A DNA stretch of 64,000 nucleotides from Euptelea pleiosperma (taxonomy: Eukaryota > Streptophyta > Magnoliopsida > Ranunculales > Eupteleaceae), in NCBI GenBank assembly GCA_035048495.1, contig CM068553.1, positions 3,293,259 to 3,357,258 of the forward strand. The letters run 5' to 3'. The translations under genes were made by a program, and so were the position numbers. Positions 10,492 to 23,000 of the stretch are shown in pieces. The notes beneath the pieces were generated by a model, which saw nothing but the letters and a program-made list of their open reading frames with translations, had not been told where the DNA came from and did no database searches. The first letter of the stretch is position 1. The number at the start of each line of letters is the position of its first letter.

Positions 10492-10867
10492 GAGTCAAAC
10501 TTTGCTGAACTGTCAGATGCTGACTGCCCACATATGAGTCACGTGGCACGCTCTTAGAGGACACGGACTGCATGGATGTTTGTCCAATCCCTAGGTGGAC
10601 CTGCAAACCAAAAATCAGCCTGATCAGTGATTTCAAGTCTTTGGAGCCTTGTACATCAATTAATGGTCAAATTCCCACCGTTAAAACCAACCCATGAAAA
10701 TGACTCCAATCCAAGGCTTAGAAATCACTAATCAAATTGATTTTTGGTTAAGGTCCACCTAGGGATCGGCCAAACATCCGCTCAGTGTTCTCTAAAAAGC
10801 ACCACGTGGCTTATATTGTGGGTGGTCATGAGCTTTGCTGACTTAGACGGTCAGCCAAGTTTTACTC
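10492..10867. mobile_element. Mutator-type foldback MITE, 376 bp
   Basis: Begins GAGTCAAACTTTGCTGAAC and ends GTCAGCCAAGTTTTACTC. The flanking 9-mers GATCCAGAA and GATACAGAC match at 7 of 9 positions. CACGTG is present near both ends (10540-10545 and 10803-10808). The whole element is nearly a single inverted repeat. Confidence 0.8.
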
Positions 10868-11107
10868 GATACAGACTATCCTTTATTTTTCCGACTCGCT
10901 GGCCGACAGGATCTGAGGAGCCTATGGGTTGTTCGAAGTTCCAAGCTTATCATAAAAAAGTGCTCAAATCTGGTTAGAAATCAACAATTACACTGAGTCC
11001 ACTACGGTGTGACAAAAATTAATAGTCCCGATAAAATGTGCCACGTGGCAATTTGAATTATGTATCAGATTTTTTTTTCCAGAAAATCTGCTTCTTTAAA
11101 ATAGATG

Positions 11108-11510
11108 GAGTAAAACTTGCCTGACCACCGACAGTCAGGGTAGCCCTGACTACCCATAATATGAGCCACGTGGTACACTCTTAGAGGACGATGGCCGTAT
11201 GGATGTTTGGCCAATCACTAAGTGGAGCTATAAACTAGAAATCAGGTTAATTAGTGATTTTAAACCTTTGGATCTTTGTACCCAAATAATGGTAAATAAT
11301 GCTCAAATTCCTACGGCTAAAATCAACCCATGAAAATGACTTCAACCAAGGCTTAAATATCACTGATCAGGTTTATTTTTGGTTTATAGGTCCACCTAAG
11401 GATTGGCCAAACATCTATACGGTCAGTGTCCTCTAAGAAATTGCCACGTAGCTTATATTGTGGGTGGTCAGGTAGCTACCTGCCAGGGGTATGTCGGGTA
11501 AGATTTACTC
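11108..11510. mobile_element. Mutator-type foldback MITE, 403 bp
   Basis: Begins GAGTAAAACTTGCCTGACC and ends GTAAGATTTACTC. Flanking AAATAGATG (11099-11107) and AAATAGATA (11511-11519) match at 8 of 9 positions. Small secondary inverted repeats (GGTCAGGTAGCTACCTG type) sit just inside each end, and a G-box is at 11167-11172. Confidence 0.87.
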
Positions 11511-11574
11511 AAATAGATAGAACTCGTGCCACATGCAAGACAAAAATTATGAGACAGAAGAAACGGAGTTTCGT

Positions 11575-11815
11575 GAGTAAAACTTGCCTGACCACCGATG
11601 GTCTGGTAGCTACCTGACTATCGGTGCAGTGCGCGGCACGTACGCCGAGGTCCTTTTGTTTTTGCATTAAAAAATAAAAAGAAATGTTAAAAAAAATCAC
11701 TTGAGTACGTGTGTGGTGAGTCTATGGTTGTCAGTCCGTATAAAATCTACGTGCCTATGTCTACATCGATGGTCAGGTAGCTATCAGACCATCGGTGGTC
11801 AGGCAAGTTTTAGAA
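11575..11815. mobile_element. Mutator-type MITE with a different interior
   Basis: Begins GAGTAAAACTTGCCTGACC and ends GGTGGTCAGGCAAGTTTTA. The ends match the element at 11108, but the middle is unrelated AT-rich DNA instead of the usual foldback arms. No target duplication is visible and the right terminal bases are eroded. Confidence 0.65.
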
Positions 11816-12690
11816 AGATTGCAGCCACATAAGACAGAAATGAAGAAGTGAAAGCTTCGATAAAATATTCTCTTAACCTTTCAAATAAAAAAAGAAGTGA
11901 AAACTAATGATCGTAATCCAACTTCAATAAATATTTAATAATTACTTAATTACCGATTTTCTCTCCCACGGAACTCCAAAATTAGAAAAAAGAAAAAAAG
12001 ATTGGATCCAATTTCCCACCGCGAAAAGCCGGTGACTGTCAATATCGGGAGATGATTAATGGCGGAGAAGAGATGATCATGGAATCTGGAAAGACGATTC
12101 ATCGCTTGTCTTTCTTTTTCATCGACTACGTGAGCGATGACGATATCTTATTACCAATTTACCAGACAACACGTTTTATATGAACATCGTTTCGGTGTCG
12201 TCAACACTGACTCCACGCACACACAGCCTCCTTCGAGCTCTACTTCCACCGCTGTGACAATAAAAAACACCCGAGACTCTGATGTTCGATGCGGTTTTCT
12301 GTATTTCCGACTAAAATCCGAGAGTGAGTCTTTTGGTGCTGACTTCTGAGTTCTGAATCTGTTTTCGGAGGCCGAAGTTTCGGGTTTCGTGAGAAATCTG
12401 GTTCATCGCTCTCTTTCTCCTTCTTTGATAGTTTTCTGAATCTCAAGAGTCGCTGTGAGAGCGAGAGATTTTATTTTTTATTTTTTTAGGTATTTTTACA
12501 CTTGTTTCGATTCTTATTCAGGTTAAAGTTTTGGACATTGTTGTTTGAATCTGTGTAGGATTTCCAAATTTTTTTTTGTTTTGTTTGGTTTTGTTCTCTG
12601 GTGAGAGTTGTTTGGATTTCTGAGTTTTTGTTTTTTGAAATCGAGGTGATATTCTCTGTTTTTTTTTTTTTTTTCCGAAGGTTAATATCT

Positions 12691-13468
12691 GCATTTGAAG
12701 ATCGTCTTTGATTTTGATATCGAACTTGTTAAATTTTACTTATTTCACAGAGATAGATTTGTTTCTGAACTTGTTCTTGGATGTTTTCAACTCTGCATTT
12801 GAAGATCGTCTTTGATTTCGATACGAACTTGCTATTTCACAGAGATGGATTTCTTTCAAGTTGTTTCTGACCTTGTTCTTGGATGTATTTCAACTCTGCA
12901 TTCCAAGATCGTCTTTGATTTCGATAACAACCTGTTAACTTTTACTTATTTCACAGAGACAGATTTGTTTCAAGTTGTTTCTGAACTTGTTCTTGGATAT
13001 TTTTCAACTCTGCATTCCAAGATCGTCTTTGATTTCGATAACAACTTGTTAAATTTTACTCACTTCACAGAGATAGATTTGTTTCAAGTTGTTTCTGAAC
13101 TTGTTCTTGGATGTTTTTCAACTCTGCATTTGAAGATCCGTCTTTGATTTCGATAATGAACTTGTTAAAGTTTACCTACTTCACAGAGATAGATTTGTTT
13201 CAAGGTGTTTCTGAACTTGTTCTTGGATGTTTTTCAACTCTGCATTTGAAGATCGTCTTTGATTTCGATAACGAACTTGTTAAATTTTACTTATTTCACA
13301 GAGATTGAATTTTTTTTCAAGTTGTTTCTGAACTTGTGCTTGGATGTTTTTCAACTCTGCATTTGAAGATCGTCTTTGATTTCGAGGTGAACTTGTTAAA
13401 TTTTACTTACTTCACAGAGAGATTTGTTTCAAGTTGTTTCTGAACTTGTTCTTGGATGTTTTTCAACT
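12691..13468 (+). repeat. Seven-unit tandem array, 103-117 bp per unit
   Basis: Units start with GATCGTCTTTGATTTCGATA or a close variant at 12700, 12804, 12907, 13021, 13135, 13251 and 13368. Each continues AACTTGTTAAATTTTACTTA, TTTCACAGAGATAGATTTG, and CTGAACTTGTTCTTGGATG. Each unit therefore repeats a pyrimidine-rich tract followed by CAG/AG, which resembles a splice acceptor. The later units are the most alike, consistent with recent amplification at that side. It lies in the probable 5'-UTR intron of the ABC transporter. Confidence 0.92.
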
Positions 13469-13499
13469 GTGTGCGTGTGCGTGTGCGTGTGTGTGTGTG
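13469..13499. repeat. GT/GC microsatellite
   Basis: A run of GTGTGCGTGTGC passing into GTGTGTGTGTGG directly follows the last tandem unit. It is likely to be length-variable. Confidence 0.9.
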
Positions 13500-14046
13500 G
13501 TTAGTGAATCAGTTTGGAGAACATTGATTTTGTATGGTTTCTGAGCTTTTGAACTTGTACTGGATGTTAATTGAGCTCTTCCACAGGAACCTCAGCCCTG
13601 AAACTGTGAGAATTACTCCGTTTGGTGGAAGAGTAGGAAATATGTGCCACCTTTGGACAATTTGAGGTATGAGATCAATTAAAGATTGTAAACTTTGTCA
13701 ACTTTCTTCATATTTGATTCCGACCCACTTATTTTAAGCTCTGTTTATAATGCAACTTTCCTAGCAAACCAAATTGTCTCGGATGATTCACAATAAAATT
13801 TTCTCTGGGTTTGAACATCCGATAATTGTCATCTGATGATGATTCTATCCCTTGTAATTAGCTTTACTATCTCTCACTTTCACAAGTAATTAGCTTCAGG
13901 GCATTTGGGTTTCTTCATTTCGTTCTATTGGTTGTATCTATTTCTCTGGTTAAGTCCTCATAATTTTTAGGGTAAGTGTTCTTATTAGAGATTTGTTTTC
14001 TTGTAAATCAATGCAGAGTTGTTTGAAAGGAAAAGAGTGGTAAAGC

Positions 14047-17000
14047 ATGATGGAGGATCTCTGGACTGTGTTTTGTGGGAAATCCGATTGTTCAGATAAT
14101 GGTGGAAAGGCATGCAGTTCTGTTTTTGCTTTCATCACCTATCCCTCTTCATGTCTCAATCACATCTTCGTCATTGGTTTTGATATCCTGCTCTTGCTCA
14201 TGTTCCTATTCAACTTCATTCGCAAGACCTCGTCAAGAACAATTGAGAATCCTACACGCTTCAGAGGGTTTTCCCCGTTGGAGGTCTTCTCTGCAATCTT
14301 CAATGGTGGGTTGGGATTAGTTTACTTGGGTTTGGGGGTTTGGATCCTGGAAGAGAATTTGAGAAAGGCACAAACTGTTTTACCTCTGCATTGGTGGCTA
14401 GTAGTGTTATTTCAGGGCTTCACTTGGTTGTTTCTGGGTTTAACTGTGAGCCTCAGGGGAAGACAATTTCCAAAAGTCTTTCTGAGGCTTTGGTCAATAC
14501 TTGCCTGCTTATTTGCGATGATTCTCTGTGTTTTGTCTCTTTTGGTTGCCATTCTGAACAAGGAAGCATCAGTTAAAATTGTTTTGGATGTTATATCTTT
14601 TCCGGGGGGAATTTTATTGCTATTATGCTCTTATAAGGGATACAAATCTGAAGAAACTGGTCAAGCTGTTAATGGGTCTGCTCTTTATACACCTTTGAAT
14701 GGTAAAGCCACTGGTAGTAGTAAAATTGATTCTGATAGTCATGTGACTCCTTTTGCCAAAGCCGGGTTTCTCAGTAGAATGTCGTTTTGGTGGTTGAATT
14801 CCTTGTTGAAGAAGGGTAAGGAGAAAACTCTTGAGGATGAAGATATACCACAGTTGCGTGAGGTAGATCGAGCAGAATCCTGTTACTTGTCGTTTATGGA
14901 GCAACTGAACAGACATAAACAGACCAGACCATCTACTCCACCTTCAATTTTGTGGACAATAATCTTCTGCCACTGGAAAGGGATTTTTATTTCTGGCTTC
15001 TTTGCATTGCTCAAGATACTTACTATATCTGCAGGTCCTCTGATTCTTAAAGCCTTCATTGAGGTTGCCGAAGGGAAAGAAGCTTTTAAATATGAGGGTT
15101 ATGTATTGGCCATATCACTATTCTTTGCAAAATGCTTAGAATCCCTATCTCAAAGGCAGTGGTACTTCCGAAGTAGAATAATTGGTCTCCAAGTAAGATC
15201 TTTGCTCTCGGCAGCTATTTACAGGAAGCAACTGAGACTCTCTAACGCTGCTAAGATGATGCATTCATCTGGTGAGATAATGAACTATGTCACAGTAGAC
15301 GCTTATAGAATAGGCGAATTCCCCTTCTGGTTTCACCAGATGTGGACGACAGGCCTCCAGCTCTGCATCGCATTAGTGATTCTTGTACATGCTGTTGGGC
15401 TTGCAACGATCGCAGCCATGGTTGTAATAATAATCACTGTGCTCTGCAATACTCCCTTGGCCAAACTACAGCATAAATTCCAGACTAAGCTCATGGTGGC
15501 ACAGGATAAGAGGCTCAAGGCTACTTCAGAGGCTCTTGTGAACATGAAGGTGTTGAAGCTGTATGCGTGGGAGACGCATTTCAAGAATGTTATTGAAGAA
15601 AGGAGGAAAGAGGAATACATATGGTTGTCAGCAGTGCAACTGCGAAAAGCGTACAATACCTTTCTCTTTTGGTCATCCCCCGTATTGGTCTCGACTGCCA
15701 CTTTTGGGACATGTTACTTCCTTGGAGTTCCTCTCTATGCTAGTAATGTGTTCACCTTTGTATCAACTTTACGCCTTGTTCAGGATCCTGTTAGATCAAT
15801 CCCTGATGTTATTGGAGTGGTCATTCAAGCAAAGGTTGCATTAGCACGGATTGTCAAGTTTCTTGAGGCACCCGAGCTGCAGACCGGAAATGTTAGGCAG
15901 AAGTACAACAAAGGGGATCTCAAGCACACAATTTTTATCAAATCGGCCAATCTTTCTTGGGAAGAGAATTCATCGAAGCCAACACTAAGAAACATAAATC
16001 TAGAGCTTAAACCTGGTGAAAAGGTTGCCATTTGTGGAGAAGTTGGTTCAGGTAAATCAACCCTTTTAGCAACAATTCTTGGAGAAGTTCCAAATATTGA
16101 GGGCACGGTAAGTTCTTATAATCTACCATCATTTTCTCTCTTCAGTAGTTGAGGAGGATAATATGTCAATTTCATGAAAGCTTTTTGTTGTTATGTGCCA
16201 TCTTGCAATGCCACTTCCTACTAAAGTGTTTTCCCGATAGGCATGGTCACAAATCTTATTGTTGGTAATTTTTTGGTGAGGTATATTCCCCTTGAGATTT
16301 TAATATTATATTTCTTCTTAAGTTTATTTGTTAAAAATACATGAGGAAAAAAAATACTAGACATTAGTAACAATTAATATTCCATTTATGAATTAGAGAC
16401 ATCAAATCTCATTGAAATATCATTAGATTTTGAAAATTAAATAGGAAATTCAATTTCTTGCAAGGTACATAATGTTTTGCTAGAATTTTTTTCTTCTGAA
16501 GGTTCTTAGAAAATCACTACACATTTTAAAATATCATAGATGTTTATGAAGATGATATAAATACACCTAATACAATGACGCGCGCTGGGACAGTTTCTCT
16601 ACTTCGTAGTCTGTATAAGCTATGTCCAATATCGAGAAGCATATTTAATAATACAGAGAAATTTTTAGTGATAAGCATCTTCATCGCCATAATATATCTG
16701 AAACTAGTAGTATTTTCTAGTATTGTTATGGATTTTCTATATTTGAAATAGTTGTGTGCTATTCCAATATCTGTTCCAAATGACCTACATATTGTACTCA
16801 GCTTCCCTCTAAGTAAACAACAATAGTCATAGACAACTAATGTGGCTCCTTTTGCTTTATTGAACAGATTCAAGTTTATGGAGAGATTGCCTATGTTTCT
16901 CAGACGGCATGGATCCAGACAGGAACAATACAAGAGAATATTCTATTTGGGTCCTCCATGGATAAGCAAAGATACCAAGAAACACTAGAGAAATGTTCAT

Positions 17001-20000
17001 TGATAAAGGACCTCGAGATGCTGCCATATGGTGATCTCACTGAAATAGGAGAAAGAGGAGTTAATCTCAGTGGTGGTCAGAAGCAGCGAATTCAACTTGC
17101 TCGTGCACTGTATCAGGATGCAGATATATATCTCTTAGATGATCCATTTAGCGCAGTTGATGCTCATACTGCTTCGAGCCTATTTAATGTAATATCACAA
17201 CTCTCTTCTCCATGCTATTTATGTTGCTGTTGCAATTGTCACCTAATGAAAAGCTACCTTGGGTTGTGGCAGGAATATGTAATGGGAGCTCTTTCAGGGA
17301 AAACAGTCTTACTTGTGACCCACCAAGTCGATTTCCTTCCTGCATTTGATTCTGTTTTGGTTAGTTTGCAATTCAACTCTTGCTACTTTCTTTATCTATC
17401 AAGATGATTTGTTTTATCACCTCATCCTTATAATTTAAATGCATCCAAATCCATCATTGTTTGGAGCTAATCAGTTTCTTATGTCAGCATTTTGCAGCTA
17501 CCAACAGCCTAGCTAATCTAAAAGTTTGTTATTCTGTTTCTTGTAAGGCAAAGAGGAAGAATTAGGGTGAGAAAGAATTGCGTACTGTATACTATTAGTA
17601 AATGGCGCAGATGATAATTGTTTGTGCAATTGTTACCATTGCAATCTACTTTGTGCTGTCCAATCAAAAGTGATGGGTCATAACGACAAAACAACACCAA
17701 TCAGATGAACCTAGTCACCTGATCAGTAAACAACTTTTTGGACCATTGCACATATTTTTAATGACTGTACAAAATTGAACACTCAGATGACTAGGATTAT
17801 ATGATGGGGGGAATTTTGGACTATGGTTCATCCAGGAGGTAAAACCCATTAATCAGATGGTCTGAATCAATAGCACCTGTATTGGTTCGATGGCTGATAG
17901 CTTATTATATACCTTTAGTAAATAGTATAAGGCTAATCAAGACGTATTCCTTGGGCCTATTTTTGGAACTTCTCTGTTTCTTAATAACTTGACCAAATCT
18001 GCCCTTTGAAAAATTAAAAAGCCTTATAAATCATCATAATGCTGTATTCTCATCTATGAAAGAGAACTATTGATCATAGGGACCTGGTTCACAATAGGTC
18101 CGCGGAATTCCCCACAATTTGGTGGTGGAACAAAGAAGAGTAATGACCTAATTTGGCTACTTCATTCACTACCTGGTTTTCAAGTCGTGTGGGTGTTAGC
18201 AAACATGGTAGCTGTGCCATTGACTCTATATGAACAGTTGACACAGTTACTTAAAAAGCTTGTATTGGAATTGAAACCCATTCTGCTTGTCTTTAATTCA
18301 TTCATGAAAAGGAAGTTTTAATAATCTGCCCAATAATATCATGAAAACAATCCGTTATTCTAATCAAGCATTTGAAATAAGTGTTATTTTGTTGACAGTT
18401 AATGTCAGATGGGGAAATCCTACAAGCTGCTCCTTATCTTCAGTTATTAGCCTCTAGTCAAGAATTCCAGGACCTTGTCAATGCACACAAAGACACGGCT
18501 GGCTCTGAAAGGCTCGCTGAGGTTGCTTCTCCCCGGAGACGTGAAATATCTACTAGAGAGATTAAGAAAACTTATAGTGAGAAACAGTTAAAAGCATCAG
18601 TCGGAGAACAGTTGATTAAGCAAGAAGAGAGAGAAACAGGAGACACTGGTTTGAAGCCTTACCTACAGTATCTAAATCAGAACAAGGGCTTCTTTTACTT
18701 CTCCTTAGCAAGCCTCGCTCACCTCACATTTGTAGCTGGGCAAATAGCACAGAACACTTGGATGGCTGCTAACGTTGATAACACTAATGTTAGCGAATTA
18801 AGACTGATCATAGTGTACTTGGCAATTGGATTTAGCTCAGTATTGTTTCTGCTCATTAGATCTCTTGCTGGAGTTACTTTGGGTATCCAGTCATCGAAGT
18901 CTTTATTTTCTCAGCTATTGAACTCTCTTTTCCGTGCCCCGATATCTTTTTATGATTCTACACCTTTGGGAAGGATACTGAGTCGGGTAAGAGTTTCCAA
19001 ACTAAGACTTTTAACTGTAAATTATGTCAGACAACTTCAAGAGGCTTATCTTTCTTTGTTTGTTATATAGGTCTCTGCAGATTTGAGTATTGTCGACCTT
19101 GATGTCCCATTCAGCTTTCTTTTTGTCGTCGGGGCCACCATAAATGCATATTCCAATCTTGGAGTACTGGCTTTTGTCACCTGGCAAGTCTTGTTTGTCT
19201 CCCTACCAATGGTTTATTTGGCGATACGCTTACAGGTAATACTATGCTAATACACAAGGTTATTCTAATAATATTTTCTGATAAGAGAAATAGATCAAAA
19301 TTAGTTGAAGATTCAGTGTACTGCCTCTGCCATATACGTGACAGTATGGAACACATTTAGGATTAGCACACACCATTTGGGTGGATTACACTACAACATT
19401 TACAAGGGTATGGCTTACATCATGGATACTGCTTTAGTTGAAGGACACAGGTATGAAACTTAGTGTCCATGTAATATTTTTTTTTTTTTTTTGATGAGTA
19501 CAAACTTTATTGAAGAGCAAAAGCAAAAACACTAGGGGGATGAGAGGATCTCCAAAGAACGGAAAGGAATACAAGGTCTAAACAATATCAACTCCCATCT
19601 GAATACCAATCTTAAAAAACATTCCCCTACATTCTTAGTAGAACTTTGACCACTTCAACATCATCGTCTTCACCGATAGAATGATGTCTTGGCTTCCATT
19701 TTCTTTGTCATTGAACACCCTAGTGTTCCTCCCTTTCCATAAACCTCACATTGCTGCATAGCATACAGAAAGAAGGCATAAACTGTCCAACCACTAAAGA
19801 TATCTGTAACCGTCCTAGGCATCACCCACATTATCCCTAAGAGTGAAGAAAGCACACCACACCTCTCTTACAATGTTGCAATGAAGGAGGGGGTGATTCA
19901 CCGATTCCCCACTTGCTTGAGGCAGATCTGTAGATAGTGGTTCCCACCTTGTTTGCATGACCTTGAAATCAATGTTTTCACAGATCTCGAGGATGGGCTA

Positions 20001-23000
20001 TCAGTCTTGGGAATCCAACACCATATGATTGGGTATTATGAAAAATTACACAATCGTATGCCATTGGTTCCCCTTGATCAATCTCTGATCTTGATCAAAT
20101 GGCTAAGTATCATTTTGAGCTCTTCTACTGATTCCTCGAGATCTGCACCACCGAAATGAGATCTAAACCCATATGGTTGTGTATTTTTACATATTACACA
20201 ATGTATGGTATTGGATCTGGTCAATTGGTTCTAGATCTGCTCAATCTAAACCCTTCATTTTTGACCATCAAATCCTTTTCTGATTTCTTGGGAAGTGTGC
20301 AATAAAAATATGATCTAAGATCATACGATTGGGTCATTTTTCATTTGCTACAATCGTATGGTGTTAGTTTCCCTAGTGATTCTTGATCAAATCAATTTGG
20401 ACCCTCCATTCTAAGCCCTCGATCATGCTCCGATTTCTTCTGATCTAGTCAATCAAAATTGCATCCAAGGCCATACGATTGTGTAATATGACATTTTACA
20501 CATCGTATGCCATTGAATTTGCCCAAATGATGCCTGATCAACAGATTTGATGGCCCACATTGTTCTTCATTGATATGTTGATTTTTTGAAATCTATGTGG
20601 TCAAGATTGAATTTGAGGCCATACGGTCGTGTAACTTTTCATACTACATAATCGTATGCTTTTGAATCTCCCCAAATAATCTTTGATTTCCTGGAACTAA
20701 TCACCACACTTTGAATTTGCCTTGATTATCTGAATTTTTTGATACCTCGAGATTTGTGCATTGGAGGACTATCCTTATCCCATACGATTGTGTATTTTAT
20801 CATTTTACACAATCGTATGGCACTACTTTCCAAAACATAATGCTCGGCCTCCTATTTCTGAAAATGACCATTTTGCCCCTCCACTACTCACACTGTTCTT
20901 CCCAATCATTGAGGTTACGTCTAAAATTGAAGTCCCAACTAGGATCCTCTCCTGTCCCAATGAGGAAAGCTCTGACAAAACATTCCTTATTATTCCAACA
21001 TACTAAAAATAAAGGAAGCTCTTCCTTGAGAGGCGTATTGGAGTACCAACAATCCTTCTAGAAATGGATCTGGTCTCCTTTTCCTTCATTGAATCTAACC
21101 TCGGAGAATATAAGAAAGACGTTCCTTATGCCTCTCCAAACACTATGAAGAGAAAAGGAGAAAGAGGATCCCCTTCCTAACCCCTTTGAGATCTTAAAAT
21201 AACCATTCGAGGAGGCACACACCATCACCGAAAATAAAGCAGTTGAAATACATTTCCTTATCCATCTCCTCCACCTCAACTTGAAGCCCATCCTCCTTAA
21301 AAGGTACTCTATAAAGTTTCATGGGTGTATGCCTTCTCCATGTCAATCTTGCACACAATGCCAAGCACCCCAAAACGTCTTTTCCAATTGATGCATTCAT
21401 TTTCTCTAAGCACTCCACCTCGAATTTTCCTACCCATAACAAAGGCCCCTTGAGTTGGTGAATCACCGTAGCCAATACCTCCCTAAATCTTGACACCAAG
21501 TTCTTGGCCAAGATTTTATTAACATTGCCGACTAGGCTAATAATCCTATAAATCGGATATGCCTTCAACTTCCTGCTTCTTAAGGATCGGAGTGATGAAG
21601 GTGCTGTTGGAACAATAGTTGAGATAAGCCTCATCCTGGAACTCTAGAACCACCCTCATAAAGTCACTACCCACAACCTCCCAAAAGATATAAAAAAAAC
21701 CATGGAAAACCCATCAGGATTCGGCAATTTATCTCCCTCCATTGCTTGGATGGCCTCAAAGATCTCCTCCTCGAAGGCTTTGGTCAAAAGAGGAAAGCCT
21801 AGTTAATGGATCACATGCTCTGATACCAAGTAAAGTAAATTAGGGTTTTGAGATGGGAAGATGAAGGAGAATAATAGAGATAGAGAAGAGGAAGTAGAAC
21901 TAGTATCTTGAACTTACATTAGCCGACCCTCACAATTATTGTATATACTAATGTTGTAATAAATGTAAAAGTACAAAAATACCCATGTGTTACATTAACA
22001 TCCTTAAAAGTCGAATTATGGAGCCTCATGTTCTCAAAACAAAAAAGGGGTTGGAAGCCTACGAGAACCACTGCAATCCAACACTAGAGGGATGTGATTT
22101 AAGGCCGGCCTAAGAATCTCCACTGAGCTACACCAGAAAAGTGCTCCTCCCATCTCTCTGATATCAAGAACCTGTAAAGCCTGTATAAAGTGGGTGACCC
22201 TGGTTAGTCGACCACGTGAACTTCCCTCCACTCATGGGAAAGTCCATACGACAAGTCACACATACAAAATCGCCAAAATCATTCATCCATCACCACCACC
22301 GCCACACACGCACACACACTGATTGTTTGACAAGTGTATGGCAGAGGCAAGGTGGCTACTTCCATCTGTCCGTATGTGAGTACTCCTCTGGTAGTTTTGC
22401 TATTCTGCTAGCCTTTTTCTACACTGATAACTCTGTGGAATTCTTTTATTAACAAACAGAAATACTACTTTGCTTCTGCGAAAGAGTTTATGCGGATCAA
22501 TGGCACAACTAAGTCTATGGTAGCAAACCATCTAGCTGAATCCATAGCAGGAGTGATTACAATCAGAGCTTTTCAGGAGGAAGACCGATTCTTTGCTAAG
22601 AATCTGGACCTCATTGACACAAATGCTAGTCCATTCTTCCACAGTTTTTCAGCAAATGAGTGGTTGATCCAGCGTCTGGAAACTCTGAGTGCCACTGTCC
22701 TTTCCTCTTCAGCACTTGTCATGGTTTTGCTTCCACCTGGAACCTTTGGCGCTGGTGGGTGTATATTGTCTTCTACTTCAGCTGTTACAATTGTTTCATT
22801 TTCCTGCACATACACGAATTTATTTTTGATACTGGTACAGTGGAATATTGATCTCTAAATTTGCCATTGAAATTTTTTTCTCATATTAACATGTTATTTT
22901 TTTGTATATGCATTTGCTACTCACATCATTAGAATTTTATCTAGTGAAATTGTTATAAGAACAGAAATCAGTAGAATATAATCAACTACAGATTCTCACA

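Larger units (their letters stand above)
12000..14046 (+). promoter_or_regulatory. ABCC10 promoter and probable spliced 5' leader
   Basis: Inferred layout: a leader exon around 12350-12488 ending at TTTTTTTAG/GTATTT; a leader exon 13587-13666 bounded by TTCCACAG and GAG/GTATGAG; and the last leader segment 14017-14046 after AATGCAG. The first inferred intron holds the tandem array at 12691-13468 and the GT repeat. The region has no supported coding frame. Exons are guesses from splice-like signals only. Confidence 0.4.

Noticed and set aside
12812..13308. Open frames giving repeated FQVVSELVLGCFSTLH-like peptides
   Set aside because: They arise because some tandem units are multiples of three (114 and 117 bp) long. 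Unit lengths of 103, 104 and 116 break the frame, there is no matching family, and the region sits in a likely 5'-UTR intron.
17190..18398. Premature end of the transporter after exon 2 or 3
   Set aside because: Reading straight on from 17188 or 17359 gives stops, but good GT-AG borders with matching phases restore the full family sequence.
20022..20819. CRISPR-like array
   Set aside because: Palindromic repeats at regular spacing resemble one superficially, but the spacing is about 150 bp, the spacers are similar to each other, no cas genes exist and the host is a plant.
21194..21634. A 146-residue minus-strand gene
   Set aside because: Its wording is that of a LINE reverse transcriptase fragment and it lies antisense in an intron.
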